The notes beneath the pieces are model-generated. The model saw nothing but the letters and a program-made list of their open reading frames with translations. It searched no databases and had not been told where the DNA came from. 51,041 nucleotides of DNA from Hyphomicrobiales bacterium (GTDB taxonomy: Bacteria; Pseudomonadota; Alphaproteobacteria; Rhizobiales; Xanthobacteraceae): positions 1 to 51,041 of the forward strand of contig WHTP01000026.1 in assembly GCA_009377695.1 (NCBI GenBank). The letters run 5' to 3'. Positions within the stretch are counted from its first letter, which is position 1. The number at the start of each line of letters is the position of its first letter. Below are positions 17,647 through 27,104 of this stretch, piece after piece. A program made the position numbers and the translations under genes.

Positions 17647-17676
17647 TTGACACAGCCGGGCCCCATCGCCATAAAA
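17647..17676 (+). promoter_or_regulatory. Probable sigma-70 promoter of rplU
   Basis: TTGACA (17647-17652) is a consensus -35 box; 17-18 bases later comes CATAAAA as -10. It is followed by a G+C-rich stem (GGGCC...GGCC, about 17690-17703), leaving a leader of roughly 140 bases before rplU. Confidence 0.6.
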
Positions 17677-17820
17677 CCGCCAACGCGCGGGCCGTTTCGG
17701 CCTGCGCGCTTTAGTTGCGGGCGCTTGACGCCTCGCAGAAACCCCAAACGACTGGAAGAAGCCGGTCCGGACACCGAGCTGTGTACCGCGTCACCGGGAT
17801 CGAACACTAAGGAAAGAATG

Positions 17821-18303
17821 ATGTTCGCAGTCATCAAGACCGGCGGCAAGCAATACCGGGTCGCTGCCGGCGACAAGCTCAAGGTCGAAAAGATCAAGGG
17901 CGAACCCGGCGAAATCGTCCAGTTCGGCGAGGTGCTGGTGGTGGGAGGCGACAGTCCCACCCTTGGCACACCGACGGTCTCCGGCGCCGCAGTCGCGGCC
18001 GAAGTGCTGCAGCAGGCGCGCAACCCGAAGGTCATCGCCTTCAAGAAGCGACGCCGCAAGAACTCACGCCGTAAGCGTGGTCACCGGCAGGAATTCACGC
18101 TGGTCGGCATCACCGAGATCCTGACCGACGGGGCGAAACCGACCAAGACCGCTTGGCCGAAACCCGAGCGCAAGGCGAAACCCGTCGAGGCGGCCTCTGC
18201 CGACGTGGCGGAAGACGATGCCGACGACGAAGCGCCGAAGGGAAGGGCCAAATCGGCCAAGAAGCCGGCGGCGAAAAGAGCCTCGGCCAAGCCAAAGAAG
18301 TGA
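17821..18303 (+). CDS. rplU: Ribosomal protein L21 with extended C-terminus
   Basis: A protein of 160 residues. Residues 1 to about 103 ([20 protein letters not shown] to [11 protein letters not shown]) are L21, which binds 23S rRNA domain I. About 55 extra residues rich in Lys, Ala and Glu/Asp follow, beginning after [15 protein letters not shown]; such tails are common in this order. The frame is open upstream, but L21 begins at [14 protein letters not shown]. An ATG directly before is the alternative, and AAGGA sits better for the second ATG. Co-directional with rpmA, 52 bp away. Confidence 0.97.
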   Translation: MFAVIKTGGKQYRVAAGDKLKVEKIKGEPGEIVQFGEVLVVGGDSPTLGTPTVSGAAVAAEVLQQARNPKVIAFKKRRRKNSRRKRGHRQEFTLVGITEILTDGAKPTKTAWPKPERKAKPVEAASADVAEDDADDEAPKGRAKSAKKPAAKRASAKPKK

Positions 18304-18355
18304 TGATTTCGACACAAAGCCGGGTTATATAACGCCCGACTGAAGGATATTTGCC

Positions 18356-18628
18356 ATGGCTCACAAGAAAGCAGGCGGTTCATCCCGCAACGGGCGCGAC
18401 TCACACAGCCAGCGCCTCGGCCTCAAGATTTTCGGCGGCGAAGCTGTGCTTGCAGGCAACATCATCGCGCGCCAGCGCGGCACCAAGTGGCACCCCGGCA
18501 ATAATGTCGGCCTTGGCAAGGATCATACGCTGTTCGCGCTGACTGACGGTCGTGTCGAGTTCCGTACCAAAGCCAAGGGCCGCGTTTTCGTCTCGGTTGT
18601 ACCGGTGACGATGGTGGCAGCAGAGTAA
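18356..18628 (+). CDS. rpmA: Ribosomal protein L27
   Basis: A protein of 90 residues starting [20 protein letters not shown], the highly conserved flexible N-terminus of L27 that reaches the peptidyl transferase centre. [20 protein letters not shown] is intact. AAGGA precedes the start at good distance. It forms the usual pair with rplU. Confidence 0.98.
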   Translation: MAHKKAGGSSRNGRDSHSQRLGLKIFGGEAVLAGNIIARQRGTKWHPGNNVGLGKDHTLFALTDGRVEFRTKAKGRVFVSVVPVTMVAAE

Positions 18629-18754
18629 ACGGCGGACGACATGAGGTCCCGCCGGCATCCAGTCGAACCGGCGGACCCACACGGGTTCCTATGAGGGGAG
18701 ACGGGGTGCCGGCTTCCCTCTTCGCGTTTTGAGCGAGCATTTGGAGCCGGTGCC

Positions 18755-19354
18755 ATGACGTTGTTGGAACCAGAGTCGACGGGAACGGTCCGGACGACCG
18801 GCGGCCCGGTCATTGCGACCGAGCGGTTGGTGCTGCGCGCGCCAGGCGTCGACGATGCCAAGGCGATCAAATCTCTGATCAATGACCGCCGCATTGCCGA
18901 GAACACGGCACGCATGCCGCATCCCTATACGCTGAAGGATGCGAGGACCTTTATCGACGCCGTCGCCAACGGCAGCGAGCCCGCCTTCCTGGTCACGCTC
19001 GCGGATGGGCGGATCGTCGGCGGATGCGGCATCGCAAGCTTGCGCGATGATGGCCCCGAGATCGGCTACTGGATCGGCGTCCCATATTGGGGCAACGGTT
19101 ACGCCACCAAGGCCGCGCGCGCTATTGTCGACTATGCCTTCGGCGAACTCGGTTACGCCGAGCTCATGGCCGGCGCGCGGGTGTCGAACCCGGCGTCGCG
19201 GCGCGTGCTCGAGAAGTGCGGGTTTCAGTGGACCGGAGTGGTGCTGCAACGCATCCGTTCGATCAATTCATCGGCGCCGTCCGATCGGTTCCGGCTTGAT
19301 CGAGGGCTGTGGGCATCGCTGCGAAGTTGGGGCAAGCTGCAAGCGATCGCCTGA
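18755..19354 (+). CDS. GNAT N-acetyltransferase (RimJ/RimL-like)
   Basis: A GNAT acetyltransferase of 199 residues. TERLVLRAPGVDDAKAIKSLIND is the N-terminal motif of the RimJ/RimL-like (Acetyltransf_3) group; IGYWIGVPYWGNGYATKAAR is the acetyl-CoA-binding loop; NPASRRVLEKCGFQWTG is the C-terminal motif. The substrate is unknown; relatives acetylate protein N-termini or small amines. A GNAT gene after rpmA and before obgE is a recurrent arrangement in Hyphomicrobiales, but here obgE is displaced by more than 4 kb. Confidence 0.9.
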   Translation: MTLLEPESTGTVRTTGGPVIATERLVLRAPGVDDAKAIKSLINDRRIAENTARMPHPYTLKDARTFIDAVANGSEPAFLVTLADGRIVGGCGIASLRDDGPEIGYWIGVPYWGNGYATKAARAIVDYAFGELGYAELMAGARVSNPASRRVLEKCGFQWTGVVLQRIRSINSSAPSDRFRLDRGLWASLRSWGKLQAIA

Positions 19355-19367
19355 CAAAGGAGCCTAC

Positions 19368-19763
19368 ATGCCGGCGCCCTTTACGATCATCGGCCTCGAT
19401 CACATCGTGTTGCGCGCTCGTGATCCGGCGGCGCTCGAGCGATTCTATATCGACGTGCTGGGATGCAGCCTGGAGCTGCGCCAAGGCAGCCTGGCGCAGC
19501 TTCGCGCCGGGCGCACGCTGATCGATATCGTGCCCGAGGATGAGTCGGTCGCCTCGACGCGCACAGCCGCCGCCAATCTCGACCATCTCTGCCTGCGCAT
19601 CGAGCCGTTCGACGCCGCGGCGATCGCTGAGCACTTCGCTGCGCATGGCGTCGCATGCGGCGAGGAGGCATCACGGTACGGCGCGGAAGGCCGCGGCCCC
19701 TCGGTTTATCTTAATGATCCCGAAGGCAACGGTGTCGAACTCAAAGGTCCGGTGAAAGGTTGA
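19368..19763 (+). CDS. VOC-superfamily (glyoxalase-like) protein
   Basis: A protein of 131 residues with two beta-alpha-beta-beta-beta modules of the vicinal oxygen chelate fold. Putative metal ligands are the His in GLDHIVLRARD near residue 11, the His in LDHLCLRI near residue 68, and the Glu in GNGVELKGP near the end. Members include glyoxalases, ring-cleavage dioxygenases and resistance proteins; the function cannot be fixed here. AAAGGAG stands six bases before the ATG. It follows the GNAT gene after 13 bases, probably co-transcribed. Confidence 0.88.
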   Translation: MPAPFTIIGLDHIVLRARDPAALERFYIDVLGCSLELRQGSLAQLRAGRTLIDIVPEDESVASTRTAAANLDHLCLRIEPFDAAAIAEHFAAHGVACGEEASRYGAEGRGPSVYLNDPEGNGVELKGPVKG

Positions 19764-19944
19764 CGCGATTCAAAGCCGGCGCAGTGCGCGTTCAGCAATA
19801 ACGCTTTCTTCTGCGCTCGCCCCGGGATTCTCCAACGCCGTTAAATCGTGCCGCAACGCAAGGGGAACGCCGCCCGAACAAACCGATGGCGCGGCGAACA
19901 GGACGCGCACGCGGACAACCGGTGGTACCATGGCCTTGCTGTGG

Positions 19945-19982
19945 TTGACCCGCGTGATAGCTAATGTAGCGTTCAACGCTAC
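19945..19982 (+). promoter_or_regulatory. Promoter-like sequence with inverted repeat upstream of the cupin gene
   Basis: TTGACC (19945-19950) and, 16 bases on, TAGCGT. The inverted repeat GTAGCGT-TCA-ACGCTAC (19966-19982) overlaps the would-be -10 and lies 27 bp before the cupin start. A repressor bound there would block transcription; the regulator is unknown. Confidence 0.45.
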
Positions 19983-20009
19983 GGCATCATCGATGTGAGG
20001 GAGGTCAGA

Positions 20010-20552
20010 ATGCCTTACGATCTCGATCAGTTCATTGCGGACTGCCGTACCTTTCTGCAGCGCGATCCTGGACCCAAGGGCCGCGAGCAGGTCCGGCAGC
20101 ATCTCGAGCTGCTCCTCAACAATGCGGATTTCGTCCGTGCCTACTGCGCCGATGACGCGCCGCGCGGCTTGAAGGTGCTCTATGAGGACCCGGAGTTCGG
20201 CTTCCAGATTCTCGCGCACCTCAACGACAAAGCGCGCGTGTCGCCGCCGCACGATCACGGCGCCTCCTGGGCGATCTATGGCCAGGCGTCGAAATACACC
20301 GATATGATCGAGTGGGAGCGCGAGGACGACGGCACCGATCCCAAGCACGCCAAGCTGAAGCCGGCGAAGACCTATCGCCTCGAACCCGGCCATGCCGGCA
20401 TCTACCAGGACGGCAAGATTCATTCGATCGATTATCCCGACCGCGCCGTGTTCGTGCGGGTGACGGGCACCAATCTCGACAAGATCAACCGCGTCCGGAT
20501 CGACACCAAGACCGGCGAGGTGCACCAGATGACGCCGCAGCAGGCGACGTGA
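20010..20552 (+). CDS. Cupin protein, cysteine dioxygenase-like
   Basis: A protein of 180 residues starting MPYDLDQFIADCR, with GGGAGG as ribosome binding site; an in-frame start five codons upstream is less likely. The metal-site motif of the cupin fold, SPPHDHGASWAIYGQ, and a second cupin strand, GHAGIYQDGKIHSIDYP, resemble cysteine-dioxygenase-like non-heme iron proteins (PCO/CDO type). Cysteine dioxygenases oxidise cysteine to cysteine sulfinate. The next gene is a four-domain rhodanese, so a role in sulfur compound oxidation is plausible but unproven. Confidence 0.8.
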   Translation: MPYDLDQFIADCRTFLQRDPGPKGREQVRQHLELLLNNADFVRAYCADDAPRGLKVLYEDPEFGFQILAHLNDKARVSPPHDHGASWAIYGQASKYTDMIEWEREDDGTDPKHAKLKPAKTYRLEPGHAGIYQDGKIHSIDYPDRAVFVRVTGTNLDKINRVRIDTKTGEVHQMTPQQAT

Positions 20553-20597
20553 TGCTGTCGCTGCGGATGTGGCAGGGCCAAGCGCACCTATCTTTCT

Positions 20598-20770
20598 CCG
20601 TCACCCTGAGGTGCCCGAGCGCAGCGAGGGCCATCGCAAGTCGGCTGTTGCCGACTTGCGCATCTTTGAAATCCAATCTCGGATATATCCGAGATTGGTG
20701 GGCGACGGCCCCCGTGCCAGCAACGAACCCAGGCGGCCGTGCATCCTTCGCGGGTACCTCAGGATGACGG
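20598..20770. repeat. Nested palindromic intergenic repeat
   Basis: The outer inverted arms are CCGTCACCCTGAGGTGCCC (20598-20616) and GGGTACCTCAGGATGACGG (20752-20770). Inside are a hairpin CGCAAGTCGGC-TGTT-GCCGACTTGCG (20635-20660) and a 26-bp perfect palindrome centred on ATAT (20673-20698, arms CCAATCTCGGATA). It fills the gap between the cupin and rhodanese genes. A half copy of the outer arm type (GTGAGGATGACGGGG) lies near 32436-32451. Confidence 0.8.
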
Positions 20771-20791
20771 GGATAGGTTAGTGCGATCCAC

Positions 20792-22369
20792 ATGATGCGC
20801 CCCGTCAGTCCCCAGGCCGTCAAGGCCATGCTCGCCGATGGCGAGGAGCTGGCACTCATCGATCTGCGCGAAGAGCTGATCTTCTCGCAGAATCACCTGC
20901 TGTGGGCGCGCTCGGTACCACTGAGCCGGCTGGAGTTGCGCTTCCCGCGCCTGGTGCCTCGCAAGACCACGCGCATCGTGTTGTGCGACGACGCCGACGG
21001 CCTGGCGCAGCGCGCCGCCGATGTCCTCGCACGCGCCGGCTACTCGAACCTGTCCCATCTCGACGGCGGCGTGGCAGGATGGGCCGCCGCCGGCTTCGAA
21101 TTGTTCTCGGGCGTCCACGTCCCGAGCAAAGCATTCGGCGAATTTGTCGAGCATGCGTGCGCGACGCCCAACATTGGTGCCGACGAGCTTCACCGCCTGA
21201 TCCATGACGGCTCCGACATGGTCGTGCTCGACAGCCGTCCGTTCGACGAATACCGCCGCGTCTCGATCCCGACCGCGACCAATGTGCCGGGCGCCGAGCT
21301 CGTCTTGCGTGTGCGCGACATGGCGCCCTCGCCCGACACACTCGTCGTCGTCAACTGCGCCGGCCGCACCCGCAGCATTATCGGCGCGCAGTCACTGATC
21401 AATGCGGGCGTACCGAACAAGGTGGTGGCGCTGCGTAACGGCACCATGGGCTTCAGCTTGGCCGGCTTTACGTGCGAGAGCGGCAAGGATCAGCGCGCGC
21501 CGAAAGTCTCGGACCAAAGCCTCGGCTGGGCCAAGAAGGCCGTCAAACAGGTGGCGCTGCGCCACGGCATCGAACGGATCATAAGCGACACGCTTACGCG
21601 CTGGCGCGCCGACGATACCCGCACGCTCTATCTCTTCGATGTGCGCGACGCGCCCGAATATCTCGCCGGTCATGTGCCCGGCGCCATCTCCACGCCCGGC
21701 GGGCAACTGGTGCAGGCGACCGATCTCTATGCCGGCACCCTTGGCGCCCGCATCGTGCTCATCGACGATGCCGAGGTTCGTGCGGTGATGACGGCGTCGT
21801 GGCTCAAGCAGATGGGCTGGAAGGACGTTTTTGTCCTGGCCGAAGCCGGCACGGAGACCGGCAGGCCGGCGGCGCCGGTCATCGCCGCGGAACCGCCTCC
21901 GGCGTCAGGCATCGACGCCAAGGAGCTAGCCAGGCTGCTGAAGCGTGAGGCCGCAACCGTCATCGACCTGTCGCTCAGCACGAATTACCGCAAAGGCCAC
22001 ATTCCCGGCGCATGGTTCGCCATCCGCTCGCGGCTTGAACGGGCGCTGCCGAAAATTCGCAGGCGCCGTGAGGTCGTGCTCACGTCCGAGGACGGGGTGC
22101 TTGCCGGCGTCGCGATCGCGGACGCATCGGCAGCCTGCAACGAGCCGGTCCGATACGTCCACGGTGGCAACGCCGCGTGGCAGGCCGCCGGCCTTCCGTT
22201 CTCGACCGAGTCCCACATGGCCGATGACGCCGTTGACGTCTGGCTGAAACCCTACGAGCGGGCGGGCGACACCAAGGACGCCATGAATGAGTATCTGTCC
22301 TGGGAGGTCGATCTCGTGTCGCGCATCGAACGCGACGGCACCTGCCATTTTACCGTTGGCCGGCCTTAG
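20792..22369 (+). CDS. Four-domain rhodanese (sulfurtransferase) protein
   Basis: A protein of 525 residues with four rhodanese-like domains: about 5-105, 125-230, 265-355 and 370-475. The active-site cysteine is present in domain 1 (RIVLCDDADG, C65) and domain 2 (VVVNCAGRTRS, C189). Domain 3 has Asp (IVLIDDAEV, about D325) and domain 4 has Ser (VVLTSEDGV, S432) at that place, so they are probably non-catalytic. Sulfurtransferases move sulfane sulfur to cyanide or other thiophilic acceptors. There is no signal peptide, so it should be cytoplasmic. Its 3' end overlaps the convergent peptidase gene by 20 bp. Confidence 0.9.
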   Translation: MMRPVSPQAVKAMLADGEELALIDLREELIFSQNHLLWARSVPLSRLELRFPRLVPRKTTRIVLCDDADGLAQRAADVLARAGYSNLSHLDGGVAGWAAAGFELFSGVHVPSKAFGEFVEHACATPNIGADELHRLIHDGSDMVVLDSRPFDEYRRVSIPTATNVPGAELVLRVRDMAPSPDTLVVVNCAGRTRSIIGAQSLINAGVPNKVVALRNGTMGFSLAGFTCESGKDQRAPKVSDQSLGWAKKAVKQVALRHGIERIISDTLTRWRADDTRTLYLFDVRDAPEYLAGHVPGAISTPGGQLVQATDLYAGTLGARIVLIDDAEVRAVMTASWLKQMGWKDVFVLAEAGTETGRPAAPVIAAEPPPASGIDAKELARLLKREAATVIDLSLSTNYRKGHIPGAWFAIRSRLERALPKIRRRREVVLTSEDGVLAGVAIADASAACNEPVRYVHGGNAAWQAAGLPFSTESHMADDAVDVWLKPYERAGDTKDAMNEYLSWEVDLVSRIERDGTCHFTVGRP

Positions 22370-23354
22370 CTTTTGCCGCAAAGAGCGGCGTGAGCTTATC
22401 GACCAGCGCCGGCCCGAAATGTGCCTGCGGATTCGACGGTGACAACCGGTCCTGCAGCTCCCAGGCGCTGATCGTGAGACGGGCGTCGTTGAACGCACGC
22501 TGCAGGTCCACGCCGGGCTGCAGGCTGCGATTGAAGAACGCGTCGCCGAAATAGGTCCAATCCCGTCCGGGCGCACATCCGAAAGATGGATTTCTGGCGT
22601 CGGCAGCGGTGATGACGATGGTGTTGTCGTTGGCGAGCGGCGGCACGAACGTGCCCGAGTAGCAGGCCGATACGATGACGACGCGATGCCGGATGCCGGC
22701 CCCGTCAAGGATGCTCGCAAGATCGCGCGGCGCGAGCTCGGCGAGCGGCCGCCTCGGCAATTGCAGACCGAAGCCTGAGCGCGAGCCATGCGAGGTCATG
22801 AACAGGATCATGACGTCCTCGTCCTTGCCCATGACCTTCCCGACCGCATGCACCGCCGCGGCGAGATTGCCGCGGGTCGCAAGCGGCGCCGGCCCGCTCG
22901 GGTCATCGCCGTTAACGAGGCGCAGGACACGTCTCTCGATCGGCAGCACTTTTGCGAGTGCCGCGATCGTGCCGTCGAGCTCTTTCACGAAGACGTCCTC
23001 GTCGGCCCAGGCGGCGACGCCGATGGCGTAGACGTCGGTGATGCCCTTCCGTTGTGGTGCAAGCCGTCCGACCGCCGAGGCCAACAGCGTGCGCTGTTTC
23101 GCGTCTACCGATTCGCGCTGCTTGGGCTGCTTGGATTGCCTGGACTTTTTAGCGCTACCCTTGCGTTCGCAGGTATCGGTTTGCGTGACGACGCAAGTAC
23201 CGCTGCCAGCTAACGGTGCAGGCGAAGCGAGCAGCGCGCCCGCGATCAGCAGCGCCGCGCAGATGAGTGACCTTTTACGGCGCGCGGCGATGCGCAGGAA
23301 TTCGCCGCGCCAAGTCACGTGCTTCCGTCGTGCGTGCGCGCGCGATCCTCGCAT
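22350..23354 (-). CDS. Secreted C13 (legumain-like) cysteine peptidase
   Basis: A protein of 334 residues if the first ATG is used; a later start (GTG at about residue 13) is possible. A hydrophobic export segment (about residues 30-50, LICAALLIAGALLASPAPLAG) precedes a basic linker. The catalytic pair of peptidase family C13 is seen as H189 in LFMTSHGS and C231 in VIVSACYSG, followed by NTIVITAADARNPSFGC and TYFGDAFF. Bacterial C13 members are secreted or periplasmic, and their substrates are not known. It runs against the rhodanese gene and shares its last 20 bp with it. Confidence 0.85.
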   Translation of the reverse strand: MRGSRAHARRKHVTWRGEFLRIAARRKRSLICAALLIAGALLASPAPLAGSGTCVVTQTDTCERKGSAKKSRQSKQPKQRESVDAKQRTLLASAVGRLAPQRKGITDVYAIGVAAWADEDVFVKELDGTIAALAKVLPIERRVLRLVNGDDPSGPAPLATRGNLAAAVHAVGKVMGKDEDVMILFMTSHGSRSGFGLQLPRRPLAELAPRDLASILDGAGIRHRVVIVSACYSGTFVPPLANDNTIVITAADARNPSFGCAPGRDWTYFGDAFFNRSLQPGVDLQRAFNDARLTISAWELQDRLSPSNPQAHFGPALVDKLTPLFAAKAKAGQR

Positions 23355-24825
<1,471 letters not shown>

Positions 24826-25210
24826 CGGTTACTCTGACAACAGAGGCAACTCTCGATCCGTCGCCCTTCGAGGCTTAGGATGACCGATCGAGATTTGAGC
24901 TTGAGGCAAAATCAGTCTCATTTCCCTTCCACCAATTCCAGCAACCGCCGGGCATCTTTCGGCGCCGCGCTCACCCACGGTCTTCAAGACCAAAGGGGTA
25001 TCGGTCTCCCGCCTGCGTCCGCCGTCATCAGAATAAACCCAACGGCGATTCGGAGAGATACAAGGGGTTAGGGTCTTCACGATAGGTTCGAACCCCCTCA
25101 CCCCAACCCTCTCCCCAACGGGAAGAGGGAGCCGACCGAGCTCGCTGCATCGTCGCGGAGCCACATGACCGGTTCTCATTTCGCGTATCAGCGTCCTGTG
25201 ATTCCAGGTA
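24826..25210. other. Intergenic region with a GC-rich repeat, no gene recognised
   Basis: No credible gene. It contains CCCCCTCACCCCAACCCTCT...GGAAGAGGGAGCCGAC (25093-25137), a repeat type common between genes in this order. A minus-strand stretch near 24918-24980 reads WVSAAPKDARRLLELVEGK before a stop and could be the tail of a decayed gene, but only about 22 residues are open. The CTAG hairpin elements B2 and B3 follow. Confidence 0.5.
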
Positions 25211-25227
25211 CTAGCAACTCTTTGAAT

Positions 25228-25305
25228 CGAGTGTGGCTTTGGTTCAGAAGTCCGCATGTCGGACTCGCCGCAAGAATGATGCGGACCTCTGAACCGCCAC
25301 ACTAG
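25228..25305. repeat. CTAG hairpin element, subfamily B, copy B2
   Basis: 78 bp; left end decayed to CGAG, right end CTAG. Arms GGTTCAGAAGTCCGCAT / ATGCGGACCTCTGAACC with one mismatch. The bulged arm is the left one. To its left, 13 bp (25215-25227, CAACTCTTTGAAT) lead back to a lone CTAG at 25211, where the neighbouring element has been lost. Confidence 0.85.
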
Positions 25306-25318
25306 GAACTTATTGATT

Positions 25319-25396
25319 CTAGTGTTGCTTAGGTTCAGAAGTCCGCAATTCGAACTCGCCGCGAGCATCTTGCGGACGTCTGAACCGCCACACCAG
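25319..25396. repeat. CTAG hairpin element, subfamily B, copy B3
   Basis: 78 bp from CTAGTGTTG to CACACCAG (right CTAG decayed). Separated from B2 by 13 bp (GAACTTATTGATT). Arms GGTTCAGAAGTCCGCA / TGCGGACGTCTGAACC. The bulged arm is on the left. Lies 40 bp before the proB start. Confidence 0.85.
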
Positions 25397-25436
25397 TCAC
25401 GCAATCGAAGGTTTCGGCACCAACAGAACCGCCGGC

Positions 25437-26567
25437 ATGTCCTTGAAATCCCCTGCCCTCGGCGACTTCCGCCGCATCGTCGTGAAGGTCGGCTCCTCGC
25501 TCCTGGTCGATTCCGAGGCCGGCCGGGTGAAGGAGGATTGGCTGGCGTCGCTGGCGGAGGACATCGCGTCGCTGCACAAAAAGACGCGCGACGTGCTGGT
25601 AGTGTCGTCGGGCGCCATCGCGCTCGGCCGCGCCCTGCTCAAGCTGCCCAAGGGACCGCTCAAGCTCGAGGACTCGCAGGGCGCGGCGGCGGTCGGCCAG
25701 ATCGCGCTTGCGCGCACCTGGGCGGAGGCGCTGTCGCGCCACGGCATCGCCGCCGGTCAGGTGCTGGTCACACTGCAGGATACCGAGGAGCGGCGGCGGT
25801 ATCTCAACGCGCGCTCGACTATCGAGCGTCTGCTCGCCTGGCGCTCGGTGCCGGTCATCAATGAGAACGACACCGTCGCCACCAACGAGATCCGCTATGG
25901 CGATAACGACCGACTTGCCGCTCGCGTCGCGACCATGGCGAGCGCCGACCTGCTCGTGCTGCTCTCCGACGTCGACGGTCTCTACGATGCACCGCCCGGC
26001 AAGACCACCAAGGCCAATCGGATTCCGCTGGTCGAACGCATCACGCCTGACATCGAGGCGATGGCCGGCGCCGCCGGATCAGAGCTCTCGCGCGGCGGCA
26101 TGCAGACCAAGATCGAAGCCGGCAAGATCGCAACGCAGGCAGGAACGCACATGGTGATCGCGTCCGGGCGCATCGACCATCCGCTCCGGGCGGTAGCAGA
26201 CGGCGCCGCCTGCACATGGTTCCTCACGGGGGCAAATCCCGTCACCGCGCGCAAAAGATGGATCGCCGGATCGCTCGAACCCAAAGGCTCGCTGGTGATC
26301 GACAAGGGCGCGGTCGCCGCGCTCAACAGCGGCAGGAGCCTGCTGCCTGCCGGCGTGATCAAGATCGAAGGCGCGTTCGCGCGCGGCGACGCCGTGGTGA
26401 TCCGAGGACCGGACGGCGCCGAGGTCGCGCGCGGTCTCGTCGCCTACGACGCCGAAGATGCCGACAAGATCAAAGGACGTTCGTCGTCAGACGTCCTGGT
26501 GATCCTCGGATTCGCCGGCCGCGCCGAAATGGTGCATCGCGATCATCTGGTCGTCGGTCGATCCTGA
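25437..26567 (+). CDS. proB: Glutamate 5-kinase
   Basis: A protein of 376 residues with an amino-acid kinase domain ([17 protein letters not shown] at the start, [28 protein letters not shown] for substrate and nucleotide binding, [18 protein letters not shown]) and a C-terminal PUA domain (about 285-370). It makes gamma-glutamyl phosphate, the first step of proline synthesis. The partner proA, usually next to it, is missing. There is no good Shine-Dalgarno sequence, and CTAG elements end 40 bp upstream. A possible terminator stem (AGACCCCGG...CCAGGGTCT) follows near 26610-26643. Confidence 0.96.
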   Translation: MSLKSPALGDFRRIVVKVGSSLLVDSEAGRVKEDWLASLAEDIASLHKKTRDVLVVSSGAIALGRALLKLPKGPLKLEDSQGAAAVGQIALARTWAEALSRHGIAAGQVLVTLQDTEERRRYLNARSTIERLLAWRSVPVINENDTVATNEIRYGDNDRLAARVATMASADLLVLLSDVDGLYDAPPGKTTKANRIPLVERITPDIEAMAGAAGSELSRGGMQTKIEAGKIATQAGTHMVIASGRIDHPLRAVADGAACTWFLTGANPVTARKRWIAGSLEPKGSLVIDKGAVAALNSGRSLLPAGVIKIEGAFARGDAVVIRGPDGAEVARGLVAYDAEDADKIKGRSSSDVLVILGFAGRAEMVHRDHLVVGRS

Positions 26568-26744
26568 TTGAGGCACCGACTTATGCCCGGTCGCAAAAGT
26601 CGCAAAAAGAAGACCCCGGCACCCAAAACGGGGACCAGGGTCTGTTAGCCGGATGGGTGAGGGGTTGGGGGGCTGGGGGCACTCCACCCGGCTTTGACCA
26701 TACAATTCGCGAAACCGCAGTTCGTTCCCCCCCGCGGACAAAGA

Positions 26745-26948
26745 TTATTTCCGGCCCGCGGTGCGGCGCAGGCGGCGAGGGCGCGTCCGCGATCCCGCCT
26801 CCGCCGGCAAAACGATCTGGCGGCCATCGGGAAATTCAAGATACCGCAAGCGGACGCGACCGCCGCGGCCCTCGATGACAAAACGGGTGCCGACCGGGAA
26901 ACGCTTTGGCAAACGCACGGCTGCTGTACGCACTGTCGACGAACGCAT
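26745..26948 (-). CDS. Small conserved basic protein
   Basis: A protein of 67 residues beginning MRSSTVRTAAVRLPKRFPVG. The central part, RFVIEGRGGRVRLRYLEFPDG, looks like a folded small domain, and the tail is Arg-rich. The sequence resembles short hypothetical proteins I associate with Hyphomicrobiales, but no function is known. CCAGGAGGG a few bases before the ATG is a strong ribosome binding site and supports this start over the longer frame. Confidence 0.6.
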   Translation of the reverse strand: MRSSTVRTAAVRLPKRFPVGTRFVIEGRGGRVRLRYLEFPDGRQIVLPAEAGSRTRPRRLRRTAGRK

Positions 26949-27104
26949 TGAACCCTCCTGGGGACTTGCTCCCCCACAGGTCCGTAATGCCAACCCAAGG
27001 CGACCGTTCCGCGACGCAGCGACAAAGCGCGCAGATTTCTGTGAATTAATGTGGACAGATCCGCGAAAGCGTCGCGGGTGCAGGTGCTTAGTACGCGCAG
27101 GTGC

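Noticed and set aside
24918-24985. Minus-strand remnant WVSAAPKDARRLLELVEGK
   Set aside because: Only about 22 codons open with stops on both sides; too short to assign to a gene.
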